Shown here: positions 1 to 10,170 of the stretch, piece by piece
Layout of the letters: each line of letters starts with the position of its first letter
How positions within the stretch are numbered: the first letter of the stretch is position 1
Source: Mucidula mucida
Taxonomy: Eukaryota > Basidiomycota > Agaricomycetes > Agaricales > Physalacriaceae
Length of the DNA stretch: 31,056 nt
NCBI GenBank assembly: GCA_015501055.1
Contig: JADNYV010000409.1
Span: forward strand, 1 to 31,056
Direction of reading: 5' to 3'
Translations under genes and position numbers: made by a program
The notes under the pieces: generated by a model
What the model saw: the letters and a program-made list of their open reading frames with translations, nothing else
Database searches by the model: none
What the model was told of the DNA's origin: nothing

Positions 1-2074
1 CTCTTTCATGCTTCGCTTTGGGAGATCCTCGAGCCGCTGCGAGCTGGTATGACGGATCCAGAGGTGGTGCTCTATGCCGACGGGCACTATCGACGTACCG
101 TCTTTGCTCTCGGACCGTACATTGGTGACTATCCGGAGCAAGTACAGCTTGCGTGTATCGTTCAAGGCTGGTGTGCAAGGTTTGTCCAAGCTCCAGTATT
201 ACATTTCTGGTGCTTATTTCGATATCTAGGTGTACGGCCAACAAGAATGATCTCAATGGACTTGCCGGACAACGCAGCCATGCCCATACGCTTGCTGTTT
301 TCGAAGCTCAGACGCCGAAGCAAATGTGGGATCAGTACGGCATAATTAACGATATTATGGTACTGTGTCCTTTTCTCATTTGTTGCTATACTAATCCCGT
401 TCTAGCCATTTACGCATTACTTTCCGCGGGCGGACATCCATGAACTTCTGTCGCCTGATCTCCTCCACCAGATCATCAAGGGGACCTTCAAGGATCATCT
501 CGTTACATGGGTCGAAGAATACATCAAGCAGACGTACGATAAGAAGGAGGCTGCGAAGATTCTTGCCGAAATAGATCGACGGTTAGTATTTACTGGCGCA
601 AATCTTCTTAATTTGACTGTTCTATGAAGTATTGCTGCAGTTCCGCCGTTTCCGGAACTCAGACGTTTTCCCGAAGGACGTGGTTTCAAACAGTGGACGG
701 GAAACGACTCCAAAGCGCTTATAAAGGTTTGTTGCTGCCATTTTTGGCAACTCAGATGTTCATCGCCGTCCTCAGGTCTATCTGCCGGCTATCGCTGGCC
801 TTATTCCTGACAAGATGGTTCGTGCCCTGAGCACGTTTATGGAGTTCTGCTATCTTGTGCGACGTTCCGTTATCACCGAAGACGTTCTCAAGGACATTGA
901 TACTGCCGTGGCGCAATTCCATGAGGAGCGAAAGGTGTTCGAAGAGCTTGGAGTCCGCCCAGATACTATCTCGCTACCTCGACAACACTCCATGGTTCAC
1001 TATTGTCACCTTATTCAGGAGTTTGGCGCTCCAAACGGACTCTGTTCCTCCATCACAGAATCGAAGCACATCAAGGCTGTCAAGGACCCGTATCGGAGAA
1101 CGAGCAAGTACGAGGCTTTAGAGCAGATGCTCGATGTCAACCAGCGCATAGACAAGCTGGCGGCAATGCGCGTTGACTTTCGCAGTCGGGGTATGTTGGC
1201 GGGATCAATCTTTGATGATGTGGCACCACCGCCGCCGCCGCCGGATCCAGTGTCAAAATCCGTGTCAGGTCCCGACGAAGATGATGATGATGGTGGTGCA
1301 GTGGATACCGGCAACCTCTTGAGTGAAGTAGTCATGGCGGCGAAGCCGAGTAAGTCTTTTTGTGGTGTAACGGTTTTTTGTCAACTTACGAGTCATGTAG
1401 TTACAGGTTTACCGCGTAATGTGCATGCTCTCGCACACACATTGCACCTCCCTCAGCTTCCAGAGCTCACGCGTCGCTTCCTGTATCAACAGGAGAGCCT
1501 GATGGACGACGATGTCCCCATGGAGGATCCCATGTTGGTTGACCTTGATGATTGTCCACCGTTTTCAGGACCGATCCGTGTCTTCCCATCTGCGGTTGCG
1601 ACATTCTTTTCCCCAAGCGGCGAGAGCGGTTGACATGGAATGTATTGTGAGCGCATTCGGTCAATGGGATCGTGGCGTCATGGTCCACCTCGACAAGACT
1701 GCATCTTCCTGGATAAGGACTCTTCTCTTCCCGGGTTTCGTGGACTGCATGCAGCGCGGGTGCTGCTGTTCTTTTCGATGAAGCACATGAACATCGTCTA
1801 TCCGTGCGCCCTCATCACCTGGTTCTCACCAATCGGCGACGAGCCGGATCCCGTAACAGGCATGTGGATGGTGGAGCCCGATGTTGATGAGAACGGGGAA
1901 CGTGTACAAGCTGTTGTGCACTTGGATACAATCGTACGGGCAGCACATCTTATTGGTATCTCAGGTGACGAGTTCACACCACGGACATTCAAACATTCCG
2001 ATTCGCTCGATTTCTTTAATGCATTCTATGTAAATAAGTATATAGACTATCATGCACATGAAATAGCCTTTTAA
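1..2074 (+). pseudogene. Plavaka-type DNA transposase, 3' part, one in-frame stop
   Basis: This is the C-terminal part of a transposase of the basidiomycete Plavaka family (CACTA-related DNA transposons); the start lies outside the window. The reading frame is open from base 1. It splices through introns at 180-229, 360-405, 582-629, 727-775 and about 1350-1400, each with GT-AG ends and 46-51 nt long. The joined exons give motifs I recognise from this family: DGHYRRTVFALGPYIGDYPE, GWCARCTANKNDLNG, LLSPDLLHQIIKGTFKDHL, RRFPEGRGFKQWTG, QEFGAPNGLCSSITESKHIK and, at the end, YVNKYIDYHAHEIAF. A proline run and an acidic run (about 1223-1290) form a linker. The only visible lesion is a TGA at 1631-1633; the same frame continues beyond it to the TAA at 2072-2074. 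Five clean introns and one lesion point to recent activity. The acceptor of the fifth intron could also be 1406. Confidence 0.82.
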
Positions 2075-2080
2075 AATTTA

Positions 2081-4880
2081 TTATATTACTTCGAACTTGA
2101 TTAACTTGTTAGAGTTGTTGAGAGACATTCCGTGAGAGCAAGAGTTACACAGAGATGACTTACCAGAGCCAGAGATGATCAGAGCCATTGCTACCGGAGC
2201 CAGGGTTGCCAGAGCCAAACCTACCGTTTTCCTAATGTTACAAGCGAGACTACGCGTACGACCGTAACGACCCCATATTTCATCTACTTTCCAAGGCAGA
2301 GCAGTTCTTCCTGTCATTCGTGCACCTCCTCTATCCCGTGAATCTCTTGTCCATACTCTAGCGGGGAAACGGCCGATAGGATCCCAGATGTCTGGCACCC
2401 CATTGAACGAAACCGTGTTTAATCCCGGGCACTTCTCAAAAAGGCTTACAGCCGCCGCCTTCTGGACGTCGTCCAAGCCGTCGTCCTTTGGATAGTCTTC
2501 ACGTCTAGGACGGTTGCCGAACGCTGGTACTTGAAGAATGAGAATCTCAAGTCGGGGAAGCCATGCAGCAATGATTTCTCCAACCCGCGGCTTCAGAAAT
2601 GTGTTAAGGAACAAGTTGGGGCATTGAATCCAGGATGAGCACTCACCAGATCGTTCACCTCTGCGGTCATCCCAATCTGAAGAGAACGCGCAATCTGGAA
2701 AGTATCCCTACTTTCCTCTAATGAATCCAAGAACGTAACGAATTCGATATGCCACGCCACAAAACACAGAGATGCCAAATGAGGAGGCGAGCCAGTGCTG
2801 ACAGAGATTGACGGACAGTTCATCTCCGCGTTGTCCATCCAAACTGTCTCCACGGATGGGGGAAGTATGCAGTGCGAGACGTGCATCGTCATATGTAGGT
2901 GATTCAGGTTATCGAATATCCCCGACAAGTCCAAAGTGAGACCGAGTCCCTCCTCGGGAATAGCTCCAGGCATGGTCTTAGTGCCGAGGGAGAGAAAACG
3001 AGCGGATGAGAAGGATTGTCGTAACAGTAAACGGATGTATTTGATGGACAAGCCCGTAGTGAGCCTCAATCTTTCGAGACAGGGGAAAGCGGGGAGATCA
3101 TGCATCGTTCCCTGCTCAATGTGCAAAACCAGATGGCGAAGCGTATGTGACGAGGCCTTCAGCAGTGCCTTTTGAGTCGCCAATGCCAGAGGCATAACAT
3201 AGGTATAGCTCATTACGAATTCCTCCAGGTTCTGTGGGATCACCACTGCAAGAGTCGGACTAGAGGTGGGTGCCGCGTGCCAATGACGTTCTGCGACCCA
3301 AACCTCATGCAGCGATAACGAGACGAGGTTGGGCCAGCGACGCGTAACAGCCGCTATGGCCTCTGTGATTCTGTCAAGAAAATTAAACTCCAAGAACTCC
3401 GTTGCTTCCCGCCGGGCAGCACATTCACCGCATTCGTAGGACACATACAAGTTTACTTCCACAAGATGTGTAAACATGTCCGCCAGACACAGATGCAGAG
3501 GTGGATATTCCTGCTCGCTAGCGTCACAAATTCCTTCGACGTGGACGCTGAGACGACGAATGTGCGAGGCTAAATGCGGCGCGGACGAGAGCACCTTAAC
3601 CAGGGCGGCTGATCGTGTTTTTACACTGTCACCTCTGTAATCCCGGGTAAACGAAGGCGCGGCAAATGGTTCGACGTAGATAAGCGGAGTGCATATCTCT
3701 CGCAAGCGATTGCATGTAGCGGCAAGATTGACGAGGCTTTGTAGACTTGCGGGAAGGAAAGAGTAGATGTATTGATGAATCTCGATCGGCAACCCCACAA
3801 AACGTGACTGCCGCCGCGATGCGGAGGGATCGTGAGGAAGTTTTGCGGGTGCTAGGTCCACCAATGATGGCTCCAAGTCAGAAAAGACGGGGCTTAACTT
3901 GTTGAGCGCCCCACAAATGATGTCAACAAGAGTGCCCTGGTCGAATGCGTATCCTTTCCCCACGTACGCGAAGTACGGGTCAAGCCCGATTGCTACATCT
4001 CGAAGTGTCGTCTCCTTCAAGATCGCGTATGAGGCAACAAGTAAGCGAAAACAACGCAGACTGTAGGCTGCTCTGAGGTCAGGACTTTGATATCCTGGCC
4101 GTGCTGAATACCAGAAGGCAGTATGCAGATCTTCGGAATCGGCATTGAGAGGGAAGATACTACCAGGTCCGATGCTGTTCTCGAGACGGTGGTGGAAGAG
4201 CGAAGCTCTAGTCATTCCCTGATCAAAGGATGCGCCAGAGTCCAGGGCAAGGACCAAGTTCAAAAGCAGGTAATAGGTCATGGTGAGGGAGGCAAAAGGG
4301 TGTAAGCCTGGTCCAATATCTGAAATGCATGATTAGAAAGATCAGGAATAAACCAAGAATAAAATATCAGGGGAATTACTCTTAAAATGATTCCGCAACG
4401 TCACTCTAGGATGCTGAGCAAGATATATGAGCGGCGCGATATGACGAAATGGATTTGGCGGAATTGTGAGGACCATTAGAATGAACTTTGCGTCTTGTAA
4501 ATTGTTGCTGTCATGATTCTCCCAGTATTGCAGCTCAAGGAATTTCTTGCCGTCTGCGCGCAGCGTGCTGAAGGCATCCATGAGATCGCCCGGAAACAGG
4601 GCATTGTCTTCTACTCCAACATTTCTCCATGCGTCACGCGATGCGTTGGGCTTTGGGAGAAGAGATAATTCGTCCTCCGTAGCGTCGACTATAAGGGAGA
4701 CGAGATCGCGCGCAAATTGCGCAAAGGCCTTCTTTCTACTGTCGATTTGGGAGGCCGGACGAATTGTGAAGCCAGTTGATCCGTCAAAATCGACATGGTC
4801 AGTGAGACCTGAGAAACTGAGTCTTAGTTAATCAAGGGGGTTACGGTACTGACAGTGCCGGGGGATCTTTCCTTGATCAT
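2081..4880 (-). CDS. F-box protein with long N-terminal extension
   Basis: F-box proteins recruit substrates to SCF ubiquitin ligases through Skp1. The model is four exons on the minus strand: 4880-4850, 4808-4380, 4319-2647 and 2590-2081. Introns of 41, 60 and 56 nt have GT-AG ends and CTNA branch signals. Exons 2 to 4 stay in frame, giving 880 residues. The F-box is about residues 320-365 (GLPIEIHQYIYSFLP, then LVNLAATCNRLREICTPLIY). A leucine-rich, repeat-poor tail follows, as in agaric F-box families. The extension of about 320 residues before the F-box is unusual and has pieces repeated near 20 kb. The first exon (31 nt, ATG at 4880-4878) is the weakest part of the model. The C-terminus after roughly base 2250 reads into low-complexity sequence next to the Plavaka element and may not be native. 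Confidence 0.7.
2160..2217. repeat. Cluster of GCCAGAG-like direct repeats, possible transposon subterminal repeats
   Basis: The motif (G)CCAGAGCC and close variants recur about five times within 58 bp. The cluster starts just after the stop codon of the Plavaka transposase. CACTA-type elements commonly carry short subterminal repeats near each end, so this may be the right end of the transposon. I could not place a terminal inverted repeat because the left end is outside the window. Confidence 0.35.
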
Positions 4881-5706
4881 GGGGAGAGCTCATGGTTGGC
4901 AAGAGGGACTTTCTGGGACGGGCCGGAGCGGGCCACTTTCACCACGGTCATGTGACATGCCCCAGCATTCTCGGAGTCTCAGTCTGTCTCAAGTTACCAC
5001 CATCATGTCTCACATATGAAACTCGTTCAACGCTGCGCTACTCGGCTTTTAGATGCTAGTATCAAGATGGATTTCAAGTTATGTGCTCGTCACTAAAACC
5101 TCTTTCAATTTGGCACAGTTCGCATCTTCCCGTCGTTGCCAACACGTCGGGCTTTGTCCAGCTTGTTCCTCGTGCGTAGGCTAGGCGTTCCACGTACGGT
5201 CGAGAAAAGCGGAGCGCTTTCATCTACATGCATCCCTTGATCACAGACCACCAAGCCACGGCAATGTTTGGGATAAACATTGCCATTGCCCACAGTGCAG
5301 TCCACACGTCGGTGTCGTCACTGCCGACCCAACACATACGACCTTTTTCCAACTTGGCAGATGCAGCCTCATTCGTAGGCTTAGTCTTGACTCTTGCACA
5401 GTGTAAGGTTGAGAGAGGCGGAGTCTCTGTTATCTACACGCGCTCACCCGCCGACAGCCAAGCTGAGACATTGTTGAGAGAATCCTCATCTCCAACTAGC
5501 TCGCACACTTGGCCTGGGGGACTTGTAACTTCTATTCATTGCGGCGAATGACATTGCCTTCAAGTTGTTGGAATGAAATGAGAAAAGTTAGATCATGTAG
5601 ATGAACCAACAAGAGCTCATATAACTTGAACAGAAAATACTTCATCGTTATCCTATCCGTCTGGAACACCTACAAGAACTCTTTTTGGCAAGCGGAAATC
5701 ACGTAC
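4881..5706. other. Non-coding stretch with a diverged local duplication
   Basis: I see no credible gene here. It lies upstream of the minus-strand F-box gene and may contain its promoter. Two segments, 5142-5230 and 5332-5441, look like diverged copies in direct orientation: both hold an ACAC...CTTG block, CGTAGGCT, GGT(C/T)GAGA followed by GCGGAG, and ATCTACA(T/C)GC in the same order. The source of the duplicated piece is not recognised. Confidence 0.4.
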
Positions 5707-6228
5707 CGGTTTAATGAAAGATAGAGAGCGGACATTTCCGGAACATCTGCGTGAAGGTTCTGCAAAACCTGTACGAGGGACGATGTAAGCACGGCAGAGA
5801 AGAGACCAGCCTAGTATCTCTACTTAGTAAAAATGCTCAACGACGACCTTTTACACATACAAATACCACCGTCACATCCAAGCCATCGCGGGCTTGACTA
5901 ACCATGTTTGCGTCAAAGGCGACAGCTTCTTCAACGTACACCCGGGAATCGCGCGACGTAGTCATCGGTGACGAGAGGCTGTGAATAGCCCTGCCTCCTG
6001 GGGTCATTGTAGCCCAAGGAGGGTTTTCAAGGGCTGCGAAGGTTGGGGCACAGATACAGCAATTGGCTGGGTGTCGTCGGCCTGCATTGGCGCGTCCTCC
6101 GCAGGGGTGGGAGCAGGCCCACTCGCAGGCACTTCTTGCCCGTCGTTCGATGCTTCGCGGATTGACACGAGCGTGCTGGTGGTGTTGAGAAAAGGCGTTG
6201 AACAGCAGCGGTACGACCGTGTTCTCAT
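5707..6228 (-). pseudogene. DUF6535-domain membrane protein, broken 5' part
   Basis: This is a relic of the DUF6535 family, which is strongly expanded in Agaricomycetes; its members are predicted membrane proteins of unknown function. Three frames must be stitched together. One carries a Pro/Ala-rich leader (6228 to about 6020, with PAPTPAEDAP). The second carries the family signature YNDPRRQGYSQPLVTDDYVA (about 6010-5945). The third carries VYVEEAVAFDANMVSQARDG and LDVTVVF, down to 5861. A 50-nt intron (5860-5811, donor GTATGT, acceptor CTAG) then joins LDVTVVF to AGLFSAVLTSSLVQV in exon 5810-5707. The two frame shifts show that it is not functional. After the donor at 5706 the usual transmembrane region is not found. 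The family call rests on remembered motifs and needs a profile search. Confidence 0.62.
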
Positions 6229-6306
6229 TCCGTAATCTGCATCAGCGGCAGTGCGACTGAAGCAAAATCATTTGATGTGTCAAAGAACGAGTCGAGTAAG
6301 ACTCAC

Positions 6307-6660
6307 CGTAGAAGCATATGCCGTTTCCTGCTCAGCCTTCAGGTACTAAACGTGTCAACCGAGCCAGCCAGTACAGTACGCCTGGAAGTTTCCGTTGTGA
6401 ATAGCATGAAGTAAGCTGAGCTGCCGAGACTCACAAACGATTGTTTGGAGGTGTCTGATAAGGAAGCCCGAGAGATCAGGGGAGATTTTCGTGGCGTCGG
6501 TCAGTTTAGAACCGAACAAGTAGACTGGTATTGCAAACACAACATTCCACAGGAGGAAGGTGGGCAAGTCATGGTGGGTGGAAGCGGAGTTTCCGTATTG
6601 GCATCGCGGCCTGACGAATATTTCTCGTCGGTCCTGGCCAGCCCTTGAGTCTTTTGTTTT
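6307..6660 (-). pseudogene. Unrecognised gene fragment with mini-exon
   Basis: A minus-strand open stretch ends in a hydrophobic segment (WNVVFAIPVYLFGSKLTDAT) followed by LSGFLIRHLQTI. An intron at 6438-6346 (donor GTTTGT, acceptor TTTAG) can join this in frame to a 39-nt exon, 6345-6307 (YLKAEQETAYAST), which is followed by a GTGAGT donor. No good continuation is found after that. The sequence HHDLPTFLL here and a very similar stretch at 6899-6925 share 25 of 27 bases, so this piece is part of the local repeat family. I do not recognise a protein family. It could be the 3' part of another DUF6535-like gene, but that is a guess. Confidence 0.3.
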
Positions 6661-6689
6661 TGTGCTCGTGATCATTATGAAGTGCTACC

Positions 6690-6990
6690 AATAGCAGTAG
6701 TTAATCGGTTCGTCGAAGCAACCGCTCGCAAAGCCAAATCAGCGGAAAGTTCAACGCGACGTTCACCTCTAAATTGCGCTCGCAGTGCATAGTCCAGTAA
6801 GCGTCTTCCGTCCATCTGTAGACAAGACGTCGGCAGCGGCGTCTGTGAAGAGTATTGCATATTGTATGGTGTTGAAATGATGTATTTCGAGCTTATCCAG
6901 GAGAAAGGTGGGCAAGTTATGGTGGCTGGAGGGCCGATACAGGTTTACGTAGTATGCGTTAGTCCAGCAAATTGCGGGGTCGAAGGGATG
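6690..6990 (-). repeat. Dispersed repeat, copy C (inverted relative to copies A and B)
   Basis: Read on the minus strand, 6990-6915 matches the repeated block at 7785-7964, and 6860-6690 matches 16375-16545 in repeat copy B. The second match is clearest after the shared TTGTCTACAG. In this copy the frame reads MDGRRLLDYALRAQFRGERR and continues openly to LTTAIGSTS. The same frame in copy B is interrupted by a TAG but still aligns residue by residue. The repeat therefore seems to derive from a protein-coding gene that I cannot name. It sits directly upstream of the centrin gene. Confidence 0.5.
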
Positions 6991-7058
6991 CTGGTGGTGG
7001 TCATTGTGAAAGAAACAATTGCCTGATCGGGACGCGTCTCTCTCTCACTACAACCACC

Positions 7059-7652
7059 ATGTATGGAACCTCTGCCGCCGCCCAGAAAGCCAAACGACGC
7101 ACACACAGCCGTCCAGAGATATCCGACGAGCAGAAACAGGAAATCAAAGAGGCGTTTGAGCTATTCGACACGGACAAGGACGGCGCCGTCGATTACCACG
7201 AGCTCAAAGTCGCGATGCGTGCCCTCGGGTTCGACATGAAAAAAGCGGAAGTGCTCAAAGTGCTGCGCGACAACGACAAGAGTGGGCATGGTCTAATGGA
7301 GTTCGAGGATTTCGCGAAAATAAGTGAGTGGCCGTTGTACATGGCTTTGCCTCGTTCTGACGAGGAGCAGTGAGCGAGCGGATATTGGCGCGTGATCCCA
7401 TGGACGACTTGAGGCGCGCGTTTAAGCTGTTTGACGACGATAATACTGGCAAGATTAGTTTGCGGAATCTGCGACGAGTGGCCAAGGAGATTGGTGACCG
7501 CCTTGAGGACGACGAATTGTATGTTGCCTATCTAGCCGACTTTGCTCTTTTTACGCGTCTTCAGGCAAGCCATGATAGAAGAATTCGATCTAGACCAGGA
7601 CGGCGAAATCAGCGAGCAAGAGTTTTACGCTATTATGCAGGACGATGCATGA
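7059..7652 (+). CDS. CDC31: Centrin (Cdc31-type EF-hand protein)
   Basis: Centrins are small calcium-binding proteins of the spindle pole body; Cdc31 types also act at the nuclear pore with TREX-2. Exons 7059-7323, 7371-7518 and 7565-7652 join across introns of 47 and 46 nt to give 166 residues, the usual length. There is a basic N-terminus and four EF-hands. EF1 is the canonical [12 protein letters not shown] (residues 37-48). EF2 starts at 71 ([15 protein letters not shown]) and has the irregular spacing typical of Cdc31. EF3 is at 110-121 ([12 protein letters not shown]) and EF4 at 146-157 ([12 protein letters not shown]). The start is the ATG in an ACCACCATG context after a CT-rich leader. 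The gene looks intact although repeats lie on both sides. Calmodulin is less likely because of the N-terminal extension and EF3 sequence. Confidence 0.93.
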
Positions 7653-7784
7653 TCACCTTTACATTTACCCAGTAGTGCGCCGATTCCCTTGACATAATGA
7701 TCCTCTTCTCATATCTTCTCTAGGTTTAGCTTTCTATTGCAATCTGTATCACTACCACCATTGCATTTCATTTGCCTATATCCC

Positions 7785-7964
7785 CGGTTCCCGATTTGCG
7801 TCCATCACGCCTCAATTGTTTGGTACTCTTCGACGTGAGATTTCACTAGCCGCCGAGCATATGTACGCGCCAGAGCACTCTACCGACCAGCATCCTTTCG
7901 ACCCCGCATATTGCTGCACCGACATATAGCCACTACGGAAACCTGTTTCGGACTTGCAGCCACC
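7785..7964 (+). repeat. Repeat block 1 (uninterrupted copy)
   Basis: This 180-bp block recurs as 8400-8504 plus 9357-9463, where a hAT element splits it. Shared landmarks are CCCGATTTGCGTCCATCA, GAGATTTCACTAGCCGCCGA, TACGCGCCAGAGCA and ACTACGGAAACCTGTTTCGG. It also gives the empty-site sequence for the insertion in the second copy. A diverged relative is part of copy C at 6915-6990. Confidence 0.8.
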
Positions 7965-7983
7965 TTTTACCGGAAAAGCTCTG

Positions 7984-8376
7984 AATATGTATTCTCAGAT
8001 CATGTATTCGTTCTGGCCGACGTCGCAAAAATCCTTTGCAACTAAGAGCTCCTTTCTAGTATCTTTCCGAAACTATTCAGGGCGCCTCAGTGTGCGTCTG
8101 TAGAGACGAGTTTGGCATGACTTTCAGTACGTTTTCCTTTGTTCATCTATAATGTCTTCATGCTGAGCTTCTCCATAGCTGACAGCAGGGCACTCTTCTC
8201 GATGGTTCTGCGCTCTCCTTTCCTTTGTCCTTGCATGCGTTCGCGTCCAAGTAACGTGCTACTTCTGTAAGCTATCTCCAAGCCGACGACCACTACTTGG
8301 CGAATTGGTGCGTTCCATTCCGTGTCGTTGGATTTCGGACTTACTGTTCACTGCAATTGTTTTCCTGGAAGAGCAT
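7984..8376 (+). repeat. Dispersed repeat copy A, left part
   Basis: This stretch aligns along its whole length with 15726-16125 in the same orientation, with small indels and clear overall identity. Shared landmarks are ATGTATTCTCAGATCATG at the left edge, GTACGTTTTCCTTTGT, GATGGTTCTGCGCTCTCCTT and GGCGAATTGGTGCGTTCCAT. At its right edge (GAGCAT) it diverges from copy B and runs into repeat block 2. The open frames inside are short, and I recognise no protein. Confidence 0.8.
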
Positions 8377-8504
8377 TCTGTACCACCAACACCTTTTCCC
8401 GGATCCCGATTTGCGTCCATCACTCCTCAATTGTTTCAATTTGTTTGTTACTCTTCGACATGAGATTTCACTAGCCGCCGAGCATATGTACGCGCCAGAG
8501 CATG

Positions 8505-9356
8505 TTGTAAGCATACACACGGTAAGCACTGTCACTGAGGTGCGCAGACAGTCTCGCTTTCTGAGCAGGTGGAACGAGTTGCTCTAAAGCAACCAAGTGT
8601 AGTATTACTGCTTAAGGAAAAGCACGGTATGGCGGGTAGCCGACAGTATGACGGGTCGGGTAACCCGCGGGACGGGTACGGTATCCGAGCGCCCATACCG
8701 CGGTATACCACCGACACCGCCACATCCAACTTGCCTTAAATGGCTGTTCCTATGATCACAGCCACATCGGTCAACATGGAGCGTGTATTCAGTTGCACAC
8801 ACCGACTTATTATGTGGGAACGGAATCAACTCAGTGCACAGAGTATCCGTGCGCTGATGTGCCTTGGAGCTTGGAGCATTCTCGGGCATGTTTAGTAATG
8901 ATGTTTTGCTGGATATCACGAAGGACGGTGCTGTCCGTGTTGCAAAGGAAGACATGGACAAGGAGGATATTGATTTTGAGCCCGGTTTCGATACTATTGT
9001 ACTTACAGACAGCGATAACAAGTAGAATACCACAATACTAGGTTGTTTTTACTGTAGGAGGATGATAGAGTGAGCTTTAGTTGACGGGTCACGATATACG
9101 GCGGTATACCATATACCAACCCGTACCCGTATACCGTGGGTCTGGTATGCGGTATTGGCGGGTTGGGTAGACGGAGTCAGGCCGTTACCCGCGTATTACC
9201 TGGGCTATTCCTTATTACTGCTACAATACATGCCTTATATACTGTAGACTACAATACTAGAAGATTCTACTACTGACTCATAAGTAGTCAGTCTCGGGCA
9301 GGCTGGGCTAAGGATGACTAAGAGCACAAGCTACAGAATGTGCTCAAATATTCCAA
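8505..9356 (+). mobile_element. Internally deleted hAT-family transposon
   Basis: This insertion of about 852 bp is flanked by a direct repeat of 8-9 bp (CAGAGCATG), fitting the 8-bp target duplication of hAT elements. The ends begin TTGTAAG and, on the other strand, TTGGAAT, so any terminal inverted repeat is short or decayed. Subterminal regions (about 8655-8705 and 9090-9165) are rich in palindromic GGTATACC, CGGGTAACCCG and CCCGTACCCG motifs, as in basidiomycete hAT elements. The interior keeps only the tail of the transposase, so the element is non-autonomous. The exact boundary is uncertain by one or two bases. Confidence 0.72.
8740..9025 (+). pseudogene. hAT transposase C-terminal dimerisation domain, remnant
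   Basis: From 8740 the frame reads an ATSVNMERVFS stretch followed by RLIMWERNQLSAQSIRALMC and LGAWSILG. This is the conserved C-terminal hAT dimerisation region (commonly ATSVDVERVFS, then RNRLS, RALLCLGSW in this class). An in-frame TAA at 8737-8739 precedes it and a TAG at 8893-8895 follows. A one-base shift at about 8891 opens an acidic tail ending in DSDNK at 9025. The rest of the transposase (BED finger and RNase H-like core) is absent, consistent with an internal deletion. Confidence 0.72.
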
Positions 9357-9500
9357 CAGAGCATGCCTCTACTGACCCGCATGCCTTCAATCCCGCAGTT
9401 TCCTGGATCGATATATAGCCTGATGTTGCCACTACGGAAACCTGTTTCGGACTTGCAGCCACCATGACTTGGCCACCTCATCATATGTATCATGTATCGC

Positions 9501-9793
9501 TCATGTCCTCATCTCTCTGCCAATACAACTGATATCTCCCCTATTTTTTTAGTGTAGGTTGGGGCACGTCTGTCCGTGTTTCCGGATACGCACTCTCTAG
9601 TCTTCTTCAACTTGCGCATGATTATCCTGATGCTCATTGCCATGTTATAGCAAAATTTGGGTCATGAATATGGCTTGATTGTATGGCTTGATTGAAGGCT
9701 GCTACCTCCATTTCGACGACTACAAATTGGTCTTCATCATATCTTGGCCTTCTGACACGTGCCAAAAGTTCAACTTGCAGCAGACAAGCCTCA
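9501..9793 (+). repeat. Dispersed repeat copy A, right part
   Basis: This aligns with 16570-16910 in the same orientation. Shared landmarks are TCATGTCCTCATCTCT, GGATACGCA, CTAATGCTCAT/CTGATGCTCAT, GACGACTACAAATTG, GCCTTCTGACAC and ACAAGCCTCA. Copy A lacks the 16126-16569 section of copy B and holds repeat block 2 with its hAT insert instead. Confidence 0.75.
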
Positions 9794-10170
9794 GTGTTGT
9801 TATGAATTGCCATATTTTCACATTTTCACATCCCATTATATCTTATCGGGGGCTTGTCTTATCAACCAACAGACTGTTTCATCATCTGTTTTGTCACCAA
9901 TCATACTCCTTTTCATTACCAAAGCCGTACTCATGTCGGACACACGCCCAACACATGAATGACATCATACATGCCGATACCTCATGGACTTCCTATTGTA
10001 TACACACCACCGACACTTGTAGCACACATGGTCGTTTCAGTATTATTACTTACATGCAGTTACCACTCGTATTTAATGGTTTCACGGGCTAGTAGCATAC
10101 AACACTGGGTTAAGGGCATGGAGTTATCCTTAGCGGAAACACATATGGACAAGGAGTCCCAAACACAGAC
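9794..10170. other. Non-coding stretch, AT-rich
   Basis: I see no gene. Open frames here have no recognisable domain and are rich in residues expected from random AT-rich sequence. The stretch separates repeat copy A from the LTR-like region of the Gypsy element. Confidence 0.4.

Larger units (their letters stand above)
8400..9463 (+). repeat. Repeat block 2, split by a hAT element
   Basis: The two halves, 8400-8504 and 9357-9463, together match block 1 (7785-7964). The nine bases CAGAGCATG stand at both junctions (8496-8504 and 9357-9365). In block 1 the matching site has a single CAGAGCA and no insert. This shows that the intervening DNA arrived by transposition. Confidence 0.75.

Noticed and set aside
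5228..5551. Plus-strand open frame of 107 codons
   Set aside because: It spans one copy of the local diverged duplication and shows no domain.
9679..10092. Plus-strand open frame of 137 codons
   Set aside because: It starts in repeat copy A and continues into unrelated AT-rich DNA; no domain.
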